Position numbers and translations under genes: made by a program
In this document: piece after piece, positions 31,321 to 41,123 of the stretch
Position numbering within the stretch: the stretch's first letter is position 1
How the letters are laid out: every line of letters starts with the position of its first letter
Assembly: GCF_946221145.1 (NCBI RefSeq)
Contig: NZ_CAMIOH010000002.1
Span: 1-48,292, forward strand
Direction: 5' to 3'
Source: an uncultured Paracoccus sp.
Lineage (GTDB): Bacteria; Pseudomonadota; Alphaproteobacteria; Rhodobacterales; Rhodobacteraceae
DNA: 48,292 nt
The notes under the pieces: model-generated
The model's input: only the letters and a program-made list of their open reading frames with translations
Told to the model about the DNA's origin: nothing
The model's database searches: none

Positions 31321-32018
31321 GGGCGCGGGTCAGTATCGATGCGGAGGGGCTGGCCGCAGAGATCGAGAAGGAACTGGCCCGCGACGTCACCGCCAGCGTG
31401 CGCGAGGGAACGGAGGTGCTGAAGGGCCTTGTTCGCGGCGCTACGGAACAGGCCTTCAGAGGCAATCGCCTGCCGAAGGCCTGGCGGGGCAACGTCTATC
31501 CGAAGGGGCAGGACAGCGTCGACGCGGCCGGTTACGTCGCCGTTCGCGGATCAGCCGCAGCGATCATTGAGACGGCGCTGAAGGCGACCGTCATCCGCGC
31601 CAGAGGCGGGCGTTGGCTGGCGATTCCGACCGACGCGGCTGGCAAGTTCGGACTGAAGCGCGGCGCCAACGGCATGGGGGCGACCGTGAACAAGCGCGGG
31701 GCGCGCGAGCGGATCACGCCGGGCGGCTTTGAGCGCCGAACCGGCATGAAGCTCAGGTTTCAGTACGAGGGCGGCAAAAAGGGCGGCCGCCGCGCCTTCC
31801 TGATCGCCGATCAGGCCATGCTCGGCCCAGGCCGGGTCGCGCGGCCATATCAGTCAAAGGGCCGAGGATCGCGCCTTTATGGACCCGCCGGGCAATCGTT
31901 CGTCGCCTTCATCCTCGTTCCGCAGATCACCACACAGAAACGCATGGATCTCGACACGCTCGCCGAGCAGGCGGGGTCGAAGACGGCGGGTCTGATCGTC
32001 ACGCATCGGAGTCGATGA
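31317..32018 (+). CDS. Minor tail protein (DUF6441-like)
   Basis: A 233-residue protein. Its motifs (RLPKAWRGNVYPKG, GRWLAIPTDAAG, ATVNKRGARERITPGGFERRTG) resemble the family I know as DUF6441, tail proteins encoded just before the tape measure. It probably belongs to the tail tip or terminator complex. It overlaps the chaperone stop by 4 bases. Confidence 0.65.
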   Translation: MRARVSIDAEGLAAEIEKELARDVTASVREGTEVLKGLVRGATEQAFRGNRLPKAWRGNVYPKGQDSVDAAGYVAVRGSAAAIIETALKATVIRARGGRWLAIPTDAAGKFGLKRGANGMGATVNKRGARERITPGGFERRTGMKLRFQYEGGKKGGRRAFLIADQAMLGPGRVARPYQSKGRGSRLYGPAGQSFVAFILVPQITTQKRMDLDTLAEQAGSKTAGLIVTHRSR

Positions 32019-32019
32019 C

Positions 32020-34710
32020 ATGAGCGTCAAACAGGTCGCCATTCGCCTGAAGCCTGAGGGCGGCAAGGACGTCATTCGCGAGGCCGAGGGCGCGGAGCGC
32101 GCGCTGGTGCGCATGAATGAGAAGGCGGCGGCCGGGTCGGACAAGGCCGCCGCCGCCGCCATGCGCGAGGTCGAGCGCCTGCGAGAGGTAGCCAAGGCCG
32201 CCGGGCAAGCGGGCGACGCGCAGCAGAACCGAGCGGCCGGCGCGCCTGCTGCGAGCGGGCCTGCCTCTATGTCGGCTCGGAGGCTTGCCGCCGAGGACAA
32301 GGTCTATGAGCGACGAGCCTTGGCGCTCAAAGCGGCGCTAGACCCGGCCTGGGCCGCGCAGCAGAAGCTGAATCAGGAACTGGCCGAGTACGACGCTCTG
32401 GCCAAGCGCGGGAAGATCACGACCGAACAGCTGGCCCAGGCGCAGAACCTGGCCAAGCAGCGGTACAATGAGACGGCCACGGCCATCGAGAGGCAGGGGA
32501 AGGGGCTGAGCCGCAACGTCATGGCGTCGCGCCTGAACCTGACCCGTCAGGGGGCGGACGTTTTCACCACGGCCGCCATGGGCATGAACCCGGCCATGAT
32601 CGCGATCCAGCAGGGTCCGCAGATCCTGGACGCGTGGGCCACCTCGGCCATCAAGCTGACGGGACCGCTGACGCTGCTGGTCGGGGCGACCGGGCTTCTC
32701 GCAGGGGCGACCGGGGCCATGGCCGTGGCATGGGCTCAGGCCGAGAAGGCGTCATCGGCGCTCGACATGGCCGCGACCGGCCTGGGGCGGACGGCCCGGA
32801 TGTCAGGCGCCGAACTGAAGGCCGCCGCCGAGGCGGGCGCCGAGGCGGGTGGTATCTCGATCAAGTCGGCGCGGGAGATGGCGACGGCCTATGTCTCGAC
32901 CGGCAAAATCGGCGGCGAGGTGATGAGCGGTCTGGTCGCCGTCACCAAGGATTTCGCCGCCTTCATGGGCGTGGACGCCAAGGCTGCGACCGAGATGCTG
33001 GCCAAAGCCATGTCTGAGCCGGACAAGGCAGCGCGCGACATGACCCGCCAGTTTGGGCTTCTGGATCAGAAGACGCTCGAACACATCGACAGCCTGATCA
33101 AGCTGGGCGACCGGACGGCGGCGCAGAAGGCTCTGATGGAGGCTCTGACCGGCGCCATGAGCGGCCATGCCGACAAGGTCGATGAACTGAGCAGCTTTTG
33201 GGACGTGGCCACCCGCAGCATGTCCAACTATTGGACCAAGCTGGGCGAATGGCTGCAGGTGACCCGCGACGAGCGGATCGCCAAGTTGGAAGACGCCGTC
33301 GAAAACCGTCCGTTCCTGCTGCCCGGCGTTCGTGGCCGCCTGCAAAACCAGTTGGACGATTTGCGCTTCGAGCGCGGCTATGACGAAGCCAAGCGGGAGA
33401 ATGACCAGCGTGCGGCCGTCGCCAATCAGGCAGCGCAAGAGGCGAAGGATCGCGAGGACGCCGGCAAGAAGGATCGGGACAAGGCGGCGCGGGACGCGGA
33501 GCGCGCACGGCGGGAGGCCGAGCGTCAGGCTCGCGAGCTACTGCAGCGGACCAGGCGGGAGGAGGATGTGCAGTCCAACCTCTCGCTGCAGGAAGCCAGG
33601 GCAACCAACAATCTGGACCGTGTCCGCGACCTTGAGGCCGAAGCGCGGGTTCGGGCGCGCATTCGCCAGTTGGAAGACGACGGTGTGGCGGCCGCTCAGG
33701 CGAAGAGCCGTGCAACTCAGGAAGAGCAGCGCCTCCTGGAGGCGATGAAGGTTCAGCGGGACGAAGAGGGCCTGAAGCTGCAGCGGCAGGGCGAGCTGGA
33801 TGCGCTGCGCCTGACCGGAGAAGAGCGGTCACTGCGGAACCTGCAGGATCGCATCGACCATGAAGACCGCATTCTAACCTTCCAGAAGGCCGGATACGAC
33901 CTGGCGACTGCGACGAACTTGGCGGAGAGCGAACGTAACCGTTTGGTCGAGGCGCGGGCCGTAGCGCTTGAGAGGGCGTTGGAAGACGCTCAGGCGGAAC
34001 ACCGGCTGAACCTGGCCCGTCTGTCCGGCGACACAGAAACGGCGCGCTGGCTTGACATCGAAGATCGTATCCAGCGCCGGGCGCGAGAGATCGAGGGGCG
34101 GAAGAACCTGAACTACGGCGACGGGGTCGACGAGGCGATGAACCAGATCCAGCAGGAACTGAACGCCGAGGCCACGGGCGCACGGCGTGCCTGGACGCGC
34201 GACCTTTTGCTGGATCTGAAGCGAAGCCGGATCGGGGACGTTCTGGTGGACCAGCTGGATCGCGCCACCGACAAGTGGCTGATCAAGCTGTCAGACGCCC
34301 TGGCCGGGTTGAAGTGGGGCGGCGCGGGCAAGGCCCTGATGAGCGGGGGCGGCGTCGCCGGGGCCTTCAGCGCCCTGTTCGGTCTGCCCGGACATTCCGC
34401 CGGCACCGATTATTCGCCTGGCGGATGGAAATGGGTCGGAGAGCGGGGCCCGGAGCTGCTGAATCTGCCGCGCGGCTCGCGGGTGCTGGAGCATAATCGG
34501 GCGCTGCAGGCCGCGAGCGGTATGGGTGCGCCGCAGCGCGTCGTCGTGGAAGTTCGAGCGGTGAAGGGCGACGCCTTCGAGCCCGAGATCGTGCGCATCT
34601 CGTCCGGCGTGGTGAAGCAGGGGATGGCGGTGGTCTACGGCCAGTCCGTCGACACCAGCGTCAGGGCGGCTCCATCGGCGGTGGCGGACGCCCGATCATA
34701 CAAGGGGTGA
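32020..34710 (+). CDS. Tail tape measure protein
   Basis: An 896-residue protein that sets tail length. It has a long coiled N-terminal part, a hydrophobic region at about 215-250 (GPLTLLVGATGLLAGATGAMAVAW) which may enter the host membrane, a lambda gpH-like section (ADKVDELSSFWDVATRSMSNYW), and long charged helices (RDAERARREAERQARELL). By the rule of about 1.5 Angstrom per residue, the tail would be near 130 nm, as in lambda. It is the first large gene after the chaperones. Confidence 0.92.
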   Translation: MSVKQVAIRLKPEGGKDVIREAEGAERALVRMNEKAAAGSDKAAAAAMREVERLREVAKAAGQAGDAQQNRAAGAPAASGPASMSARRLAAEDKVYERRALALKAALDPAWAAQQKLNQELAEYDALAKRGKITTEQLAQAQNLAKQRYNETATAIERQGKGLSRNVMASRLNLTRQGADVFTTAAMGMNPAMIAIQQGPQILDAWATSAIKLTGPLTLLVGATGLLAGATGAMAVAWAQAEKASSALDMAATGLGRTARMSGAELKAAAEAGAEAGGISIKSAREMATAYVSTGKIGGEVMSGLVAVTKDFAAFMGVDAKAATEMLAKAMSEPDKAARDMTRQFGLLDQKTLEHIDSLIKLGDRTAAQKALMEALTGAMSGHADKVDELSSFWDVATRSMSNYWTKLGEWLQVTRDERIAKLEDAVENRPFLLPGVRGRLQNQLDDLRFERGYDEAKRENDQRAAVANQAAQEAKDREDAGKKDRDKAARDAERARREAERQARELLQRTRREEDVQSNLSLQEARATNNLDRVRDLEAEARVRARIRQLEDDGVAAAQAKSRATQEEQRLLEAMKVQRDEEGLKLQRQGELDALRLTGEERSLRNLQDRIDHEDRILTFQKAGYDLATATNLAESERNRLVEARAVALERALEDAQAEHRLNLARLSGDTETARWLDIEDRIQRRAREIEGRKNLNYGDGVDEAMNQIQQELNAEATGARRAWTRDLLLDLKRSRIGDVLVDQLDRATDKWLIKLSDALAGLKWGGAGKALMSGGGVAGAFSALFGLPGHSAGTDYSPGGWKWVGERGPELLNLPRGSRVLEHNRALQAASGMGAPQRVVVEVRAVKGDAFEPEIVRISSGVVKQGMAVVYGQSVDTSVRAAPSAVADARSYKG

Positions 34711-34716
34711 CATTGC

Positions 34717-35427
34717 ATGGCCGCACGGCTGTTTCCGAAAGACCTGCTCGTGCCGAGTTCGTTCCAGATCTGGCCGATGGGGCAACTGATCGGCGGAGGG
34801 GCCGCTCTTGCCGGCCCCGGCCAGAGCGTCGACTGGTCGGCGGGAGGATGGTGGGGCGGGCAGTTGGGAGACATCCGCGTGTCCAAACCCGATCACCACA
34901 GGACGCTGAGGTCGCTGCTGATGCACGCTTCGCACGGCGGCGAAATCGTGATGCCGATCATAGACGATCCTCAGCGGCCGATGGAGAAGCCGACGCTGCC
35001 CATGGGGCGGGCGCGCTTCAATGACGGCTCTTCGTTTTCGGACGGCTCGACCTTCCTGTCGCGCAGCATCGTGTTCGACCTGGCCGAGCCTGCACAGGAA
35101 GGCGATACCGAGATCCGGATCAGGCGCGAACCCGGTCAGAGCCGGCCTCTGCTCGGCGGAGAGTACTGGAGCTTCGAACACCCTGAGGCGGGGCATCGTC
35201 TCTACTGCATTGAAGACCTGGACGAGGAGAACGCGCACGGCGTGCGCGCCGTGAAGTTCGGCGTTCCCCTGCGCACGGATCTGCCCAGCGGCGTCTTCGC
35301 CGATTTTGAAGCGCCACGCCTGACCATGCGCATGGTCGGGGATCCGAAAGAGGTCTGGCCGGTCATCCGACGCCCGTTCAGGTCGGACGTGACGATCCGT
35401 CTGGTCGAGAGCTTCGATTATCTATGA
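34717..35427 (+). CDS. Minor tail protein
   Basis: A 236-residue beta-rich protein right after the tape measure, where distal tail proteins lie. It is rich in Gly and Trp (SAGGWWGGQLGDIRVS). No close family is recognised. The codons at 35233-35247 (AHGVR) are an exact copy of the distributed palindrome. The stop overlaps the next start. Confidence 0.65.
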   Translation: MAARLFPKDLLVPSSFQIWPMGQLIGGGAALAGPGQSVDWSAGGWWGGQLGDIRVSKPDHHRTLRSLLMHASHGGEIVMPIIDDPQRPMEKPTLPMGRARFNDGSSFSDGSTFLSRSIVFDLAEPAQEGDTEIRIRREPGQSRPLLGGEYWSFEHPEAGHRLYCIEDLDEENAHGVRAVKFGVPLRTDLPSGVFADFEAPRLTMRMVGDPKEVWPVIRRPFRSDVTIRLVESFDYL

Positions 35428-36029
35428 GCGACCAACCGTTTCCTGTTGCGGGTCGACGTCGTGTCGCGGCCGCGATCTTCCTGATGATCGCAACGCAACC
35501 AAAGGTGACGCGCGCCTGGTCCGGCGTGGGGGGATTCACCCTGCCGCCCGACGCCGTCGACGCCGAAGGGGGCCGCTATCTCGGCCTCGGCTGGATGCAG
35601 AACATGCCCGCGATCGAAGTCCTGCTGAATGGGGCCGCCGAAAGCGTGACCTTCGCGCTCTCCGGCGTCGATGCGCGAACGATCGAACTGGTCGACGCGT
35701 CGACAGGGGTGCGCGGGGTGTCGGCCCATCTGGGGGTCATGTTCTACGGCCCGAGAAATCAAAGGCGGCCGGTTCACTGGTTCCGGCGATGGAGGGTGGA
35801 CATGGTGGGGGTCCGTGAGGCTGCGGTCACGGGCGAAACGCTCGACGCCGAAGCCCTGTCCATGTCGGTGTCGCTCACGCTCGGCTCGGCGCGGACCAGC
35901 CGGCGCGTCGGCCAACCCGCCCTCTGGACCCATGCCGAGCAACAGAGACTTCACCCCGGCGACAACGGCATGGCGATGGTGAGCCGGTTGACTGGAGATG
36001 CGACAAGGCCGCATCCGCCGAAGGGCTGA
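35424..36029 (+). CDS. Minor tail protein
   Basis: A 201-residue protein with stretches like ATQPKVTRAWSGVGGFTLP and VTFALSGVDARTIELVDAS. It occupies the place of the lambda gpL/M group. A role as a distal tail or hub protein is inferred from gene order. It is coupled to the gene before it by ATGA. Confidence 0.6.
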   Translation: MSDQPFPVAGRRRVAAAIFLMIATQPKVTRAWSGVGGFTLPPDAVDAEGGRYLGLGWMQNMPAIEVLLNGAAESVTFALSGVDARTIELVDASTGVRGVSAHLGVMFYGPRNQRRPVHWFRRWRVDMVGVREAAVTGETLDAEALSMSVSLTLGSARTSRRVGQPALWTHAEQQRLHPGDNGMAMVSRLTGDATRPHPPKG

Positions 36030-36031
36030 TC

Positions 36032-36463
36032 ATGGGAAAAGATGACAACCTTGCCGCCTGGCTTGACCAGGCGGTCGACACCCCATGGGCGTGGGGCAGT
36101 CATGACTGCACCATCTGGCCCGCGAACTGGGTCAGGGCGTGCGGGGGGCCGGACCCGGCCGAGGCCTGGCGGGGACGCTACCGCACCGCCATCGGCGCCG
36201 CGCGACTGGTCAATGCTGCGGGCGGCATGGCCGAGCTTTTCACAGCGGGCGCCGCCGCTGCGGGTCTGCGCGGGACGCAGCGGATCATCGCCGGGGACGT
36301 GGGCCTGATCGAACTCCCGGCGCGCGCCAAGGGCCCCATGGGCGTGGCCGTCGGCGCCATCTGCATCGGCGGCGGTGAATGGGCCGTCGTGCGGAGCGGG
36401 GGCCTTTGGCTCGGCCGGGCCCACGTAACTGCAGCATGGAGGACGCCGTGGCGGACCCGATAA
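36032..36463 (+). CDS. Tail-tip NlpC/P60-like protein (DUF6950-like)
   Basis: A 143-residue protein with an N-terminal GSHDCTIWPANWVRACGG motif. The Cys in HDC corresponds to the catalytic Cys of NlpC/P60-type peptidases, and RGRY follows. Proteins of this kind replace lambda gpK in many tails and may cut peptidoglycan during DNA entry. A histidine partner is not obvious, so activity is uncertain. Confidence 0.65.
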   Translation: MGKDDNLAAWLDQAVDTPWAWGSHDCTIWPANWVRACGGPDPAEAWRGRYRTAIGAARLVNAAGGMAELFTAGAAAAGLRGTQRIIAGDVGLIELPARAKGPMGVAVGAICIGGGEWAVVRSGGLWLGRAHVTAAWRTPWRTR

Positions 36464-38685
36464 GCTGGATCGCAGCGAAGGCGGCCGAATGGGTCGCCAT
36501 GCAGGCATTCCAAATGGCGACAGCGGCCGGCATCTCGATCCAGACCGCCGCGACGATCGCCAATATCGCCTACTTCGCCACGCAGGGGCTGGTGTATGTG
36601 GGCGCCATGGCGGGGGCGTCAGCCTTGATGGCGCCGAAGGTGCCGAACGCCGAACAGGGCAAGGTTCCGGTCAATCAGACGACGCCCAGGCGACGCCTCG
36701 GGACCGGTCGCTGCCGCTTGAGCGGGCCGCGCCTGTTGTGGGAATCGATTCCGGGCTGGAACGTCGAGATCCTCAGCGTTCTTGATCAGCCGGTCGACGG
36801 GTTCGAGCAGTTCTGGCTCAATGACGATTCGGTCACCCTGGACGTCGAAGGCTATGTCCTGCGCAAGGACGGCAAATACGGCGACCGGGAAATCCGAATC
36901 CTGGCCAAAACCGGCCAACCGGGCGACGACGGCCCCTTTCAGGAGATTGTCGACCTGTTCGCCGCAGCGGGTCTGTCACATCTCTATGATGCGACGGCCA
37001 AGGCCGAAGGCACGGCGCGGATCGCCCTGCTGTGCAAGGCGGTCAAGGACAAGGTGGTGATGCAGGTCTATCCCAATGGACCGCCCCAGCTTTCGGCGAC
37101 GGTCCGTTTGTGCCGGGTCTTCGACTGGCGAGATCCCCAACAAGATGTGCGCGATCCGGCGACCTGGCGCTGGAGCGCCAATGCCCACGTCAATCATGTT
37201 CATTGGGAATGGTGCCTGCGACATCTTCCGCGAAAGACGGACGCGGGGCGCGGCTGGGTACAGGGCAAGGGGAGCGGCGGCCTGGCCGAACCGCCGCCTC
37301 AGATCTGTCTGGATGACTGGTACGGCGATCATCTTCCCCGTCTGGCGGAAAGGACGGCTGTAGCGAACCTGTGCGACGAACGGGTCCCGCTCGCAGCTGG
37401 CGGGCAGGAAGCCCGTTATGAACAGCATGGGTGGTGGGAGATCGGCACAGAGGAGGCCGACGTCCGGTCGCAATATCTCGCCTGTTACGACGGCTGGATG
37501 GCGGAGGGCAGCGACGGGGCCCTGATCATAAAGGGCGGCCGGTATGAGCCGCCATCGCCGGGTGCTGAGCTGACCGATCGCAACCTGATCGAGGCGAACT
37601 GGAACCACGGCGCGCCTGACAAGGACGCGTTCAACATCATCAAGGCGGAGTTTACGAGCCCAAGTCATGGCTTCTCGCCGCAATCAGCGGATGACTGGCG
37701 CGATGAGGATCTGATCGCCGAGATGGGGGATGAAAAGCCGACGCCGCTGAGCCTCGGCTGGGTTCAGAGCCATGGTCAGGCGCGCCGGTTGATGAAGAGA
37801 ATGGCGCCTCGGCTGTTCGCCAGACGACACGGAGATCTGGCCGTGGACCTGGAGGGGCTGAACCACGTCCATCGCCGATACGGCCGGCTTTTGCGCCGGC
37901 GTGGGCCGACGAGCATGAGAGACGTCGTGTTCGAGCTTCTGGGCGCCAGTATTGATCTGCGAGGCGGCCGAGTGCCCCTGTCGATCGTTCGGGCGGATCC
38001 CAATATCGACGCCTGGAACGCGCTGACGGAAGAAGGCCAGGGGCCTTCCGTCGCCGAGAGGGCGCCGGGGGTGTCTGTCCCCATGCCCGTCGTGGTCTCG
38101 GCCCAGTCAATCACTGCTCCGGTGGGGGGCGCGAACGGCGTGCGCCTGAGGGTGGTTGTCGAAGATCCCGTTCGTCCCGGGTTGACGTACGCCATTCGCT
38201 GGCGCGCCTCTGGCGCGGCCTCGTGGGTGGAGGAAAACCCGCAGGAGGCGGAACAGGTGGGGACCGGTCTTCAGCTCGAAAGCGGCCTGGTCGACGCAGG
38301 GGAGTTGCAGTTCAGCGTATCGGCCTGGTCCGGCGGATTTACGTCAGGCTGGACAGATGCCCAGAACATCACGGCGGCGCCTGACATCGGGCCTGTACCC
38401 CCGCCCAGCGAACTGACCGCCACCAGCCCGTCAACCGGCCTGCTGCGGGTCGGCTATCGCGATCCGGCGCAGCCCGTCGCCTATTGCGTTATCCGCACCA
38501 ATACGAGCCCGAGCCTCAGCGGGGCGACGGCGGAAGCCCCCCGGTCGCCGGGCGGCGTCTACACCCCCCAGGCCGTCGATCTGCCTCGCGCGGCGGGGAG
38601 CTACTACGTCTGGGTCACGGCCTATGACGAAGATGACAATCCATCCCTGAACCTTGGTCCAGTCGGCCCCGTCACGGTGGCCTGA
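36448..38685 (+). CDS. Tail tip / host-specificity protein (gpJ-like)
   Basis: A protein of about 745 residues. A GTG at 36448 follows GGAGGA by 4 bases and is the chosen start; ATG 36436 would add four residues. The N-terminus (about 10-60) is amphipathic with Ala/Gly-rich hydrophobic stretches like the start of gpJ/gpI-type proteins. The middle has hub-like sequence (GWNVEILSVLDQPVDGFEQFW). The C-terminal 190 residues look like fibronectin III-type beta domains (ELTATSPSTGLLRVGYRD). It probably contacts the host surface. Confidence 0.75.
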   Translation: MADPISWIAAKAAEWVAMQAFQMATAAGISIQTAATIANIAYFATQGLVYVGAMAGASALMAPKVPNAEQGKVPVNQTTPRRRLGTGRCRLSGPRLLWESIPGWNVEILSVLDQPVDGFEQFWLNDDSVTLDVEGYVLRKDGKYGDREIRILAKTGQPGDDGPFQEIVDLFAAAGLSHLYDATAKAEGTARIALLCKAVKDKVVMQVYPNGPPQLSATVRLCRVFDWRDPQQDVRDPATWRWSANAHVNHVHWEWCLRHLPRKTDAGRGWVQGKGSGGLAEPPPQICLDDWYGDHLPRLAERTAVANLCDERVPLAAGGQEARYEQHGWWEIGTEEADVRSQYLACYDGWMAEGSDGALIIKGGRYEPPSPGAELTDRNLIEANWNHGAPDKDAFNIIKAEFTSPSHGFSPQSADDWRDEDLIAEMGDEKPTPLSLGWVQSHGQARRLMKRMAPRLFARRHGDLAVDLEGLNHVHRRYGRLLRRRGPTSMRDVVFELLGASIDLRGGRVPLSIVRADPNIDAWNALTEEGQGPSVAERAPGVSVPMPVVVSAQSITAPVGGANGVRLRVVVEDPVRPGLTYAIRWRASGAASWVEENPQEAEQVGTGLQLESGLVDAGELQFSVSAWSGGFTSGWTDAQNITAAPDIGPVPPPSELTATSPSTGLLRVGYRDPAQPVAYCVIRTNTSPSLSGATAEAPRSPGGVYTPQAVDLPRAAGSYYVWVTAYDEDDNPSLNLGPVGPVTVA

Positions 38686-38753
38686 GCCAGGCCCTTCTAA
38701 AAACCCAACTGCATGACGCGCCGGCTTCCGAACCGGCGTGAAGGAGAGCGCTT

Positions 38754-41123
38754 ATGTCCTCGATCTCAGACCTCAAGGCGGAGGTGAACGACGTCTATCG
38801 GGACACGGTGGCGCCGGGATCGTCGTTGCCTAACGACCCAGCCAAGACGCGCATCCGCTCCTTGATGGGGGCTGTGCTGGACAAGGTGGAGGAAGTAGGC
38901 GCCTCGGCCGTGGCGGGACGGCGAGTCTTCGCCACTCTGGCCGAACGTGACGCCTGGACGGATCGGCCCGTGGGGGCCGTCGCCTATGTCGAGGCGGCGG
39001 GCGCCGCCTATCGCTGGAGCGGGACGGCTTGGGAGGCGTTCGAGGACCCGACCATTGCTGCTGCGGCCCGCGCTGAAGCTGCTGCTGACCTGGTGGGAGA
39101 TGTCACCTCGGCGTTGCAGGGGGCGGGGGCAGACGCCTTTTCGGCCAATGGCATGATCCTGGCCACCGGCGTCTTTGCAGCGTCGGAGGCTTGGCGCGCG
39201 ACGGACTTCATCGGGGTGGAAGGCGATATCGAATACCGCGTCACCGCCAATGCGAACGGCAACGCCTATCACGCCTGGTACGACGGAAACCGGCAGTTCC
39301 TTTCTTCCTTCCGAGGAGGGGATGCTGTCGCGGTCGTCACCTCAACGCACGTCTCGCCTTCTGCTGCGCGGTTCATTCGCCTGTCGACGCGGGACATTTC
39401 CCAGTCCGCCTCATCCTTCGCGCCGTCCTCAGGCCGCCTCAATATCGAGCAGGTGGTCAGGATCGTGGGGGAGCGCCCGCCCGTCGTTCCCGCCGCCAAG
39501 GTGACCTATCGATCCGAGAACGTCGATGCGGCCCTGGATCGTCAGGCCGCCTCTCTCTCTGCGGTGCAGGATCAGCTGGCGAATGTCCTGAATGAGATCG
39601 ATCTCGCCGCTGACGACCTCAGGCCTCTTTTCGTGCCGACCAGTCTGTTCACGCTGAGCCATAAGACGGTGGCGCCGGCCGTCCCGATCAACATCACCGC
39701 AAGGCAAAGCGACGCTACGTTCACCGTGGCGGCCGGTCAGGGCGCGAAGCTGGTCAAAGGGGGGGCGTTGGTGGTCCACGACGCCGACGCCGATCGCTAC
39801 TGGCCGTTCGGCGTCAAGGCTGTCTCCGGCGACCTGATCACCGTCCATGGCGTCCTGCCGCCGACCTGCTCGACGTGCGAGACGATGCATGAGGCCGATA
39901 CCGGCCAGCATCTGGGCCGACATGGTTACAGGGGGCTGGCCGACTGGCTCATCGAGAGGCTGGAGAAATACGCCTATCGCAAGGACGACGGGGTGCTGGT
40001 GTTTCACCCGCCAGCGTGTGCGGGCAATACGGCGAACCTCAACGATCCCCACATCTATGACCGATCGAGCGGGGTGAAGCTGATTGATGTCGTTCGCCAT
40101 GGCGGCGCGGCGGGCGGAGGCTTTGTGGCGGGGACGACCAACCTCGTGCGAGCGTGTCAGACCAGGTCGATAGACGTCTCACTGGCCGAGACGCCCCTCG
40201 GCCAGTTCTTGCCGCGCTTCTACGTAGTGCAGGACGCCGGGGTCGGGAAAGGCGTCTCCATCGACGTCCTGGCCGGCGGGGTCGATGGGTTCATTCAGGC
40301 CTATGTCGGCGCCGCGAGGGTTCCCCATTCGTCGGGTCAGTTCACGGAGGGACGTGTTCGCTTCGAGGTGCTGGCGGACGGCGCGGTCCTTTATGACCAG
40401 ACGTTCGACGCGGGCGTGGTCCATGAGGTCAATGTGGACTTCGTCAGGAGCCAGGCGATCACCGTGCGGATGACGCTGGCCGACGACGCGCCGACGTCGG
40501 CCAGGCTGGGCGGGCTGTACATCTATCAAAAGTCCCCGAAGACGCCGAAGCGGGGGTTTTTCCAGACGGGCGACGTGGTCGCCTTCCTGGGGGACAGCTG
40601 GACCCAGTTTCCGAATGCTGTCGCCGGAGAGACCAAGCCGTTGAGGCCTGACGGTTCGCCTGCGGACGGCATGCAGTTCCTGTCGGAGCGGCTGCGTCAG
40701 ACCCTGGCGGCGGAAGGCGTTGCGATCACGACGCTGAACTACGGAAAGGGCGGAACGACCAGCCAGTGGGGGCGGTATTGGGTTGATGGCGTTCTGGAGG
40801 CTGATCCCAAACCCACGCACTGTGTCGTGAACTTCGCGATCAATGACCGCAACAGCATCTTGGCGCCCACGAGTGAGGCCTATGATTTCAGCCCGAGCGA
40901 CATGTGGTCGTTTCAGCCCGCCTCAAGCGGCGGCGTGGATGGCCGTATAGGTAGCGTCGAGGACTGGTTGGCCGCCATGGCGCATATTTGCCAGAGGCTG
41001 GCGCGGGCGGGGGTGCGGCCGATCGTGCTGATGCCGCCCCATACCGGGTCGGTCAGCCAGGCCTATTCTCTGCAGCGTGATTTTCTGGCGCGTCTGTCTG
41101 CAGGGTTTTCAACGCCGGTCTGA
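38754..41123 (+). CDS. Tail fibre protein with truncated SGNH domain
   Basis: A 789-residue protein. The N-terminus (MSSISDLKAEVNDVYRD) probably joins the tail. The centre holds beta-rich modules. The C-terminal part (about 605-789) is an SGNH/GDSL esterase-like domain with block I GDSWTQFPN, the Gly block LNYGKGGTTSQWG and an Asn block (FAINDRNS). The protein stops before the DxxH block that supplies catalytic Asp and His, so the esterase site looks incomplete. It would recognise or deacetylate surface sugars. A convergent SGNH gene overlaps its 3' end by 71 bases. Confidence 0.8.
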   Translation: MSSISDLKAEVNDVYRDTVAPGSSLPNDPAKTRIRSLMGAVLDKVEEVGASAVAGRRVFATLAERDAWTDRPVGAVAYVEAAGAAYRWSGTAWEAFEDPTIAAAARAEAAADLVGDVTSALQGAGADAFSANGMILATGVFAASEAWRATDFIGVEGDIEYRVTANANGNAYHAWYDGNRQFLSSFRGGDAVAVVTSTHVSPSAARFIRLSTRDISQSASSFAPSSGRLNIEQVVRIVGERPPVVPAAKVTYRSENVDAALDRQAASLSAVQDQLANVLNEIDLAADDLRPLFVPTSLFTLSHKTVAPAVPINITARQSDATFTVAAGQGAKLVKGGALVVHDADADRYWPFGVKAVSGDLITVHGVLPPTCSTCETMHEADTGQHLGRHGYRGLADWLIERLEKYAYRKDDGVLVFHPPACAGNTANLNDPHIYDRSSGVKLIDVVRHGGAAGGGFVAGTTNLVRACQTRSIDVSLAETPLGQFLPRFYVVQDAGVGKGVSIDVLAGGVDGFIQAYVGAARVPHSSGQFTEGRVRFEVLADGAVLYDQTFDAGVVHEVNVDFVRSQAITVRMTLADDAPTSARLGGLYIYQKSPKTPKRGFFQTGDVVAFLGDSWTQFPNAVAGETKPLRPDGSPADGMQFLSERLRQTLAAEGVAITTLNYGKGGTTSQWGRYWVDGVLEADPKPTHCVVNFAINDRNSILAPTSEAYDFSPSDMWSFQPASSGGVDGRIGSVEDWLAAMAHICQRLARAGVRPIVLMPPHTGSVSQAYSLQRDFLARLSAGFSTPV

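Noticed and set aside
38716..38750. Hairpin CGCCGG/CCGGCG before the tail fibre gene as a terminator
   Set aside because: Short stem with no T run on either side; not supported.
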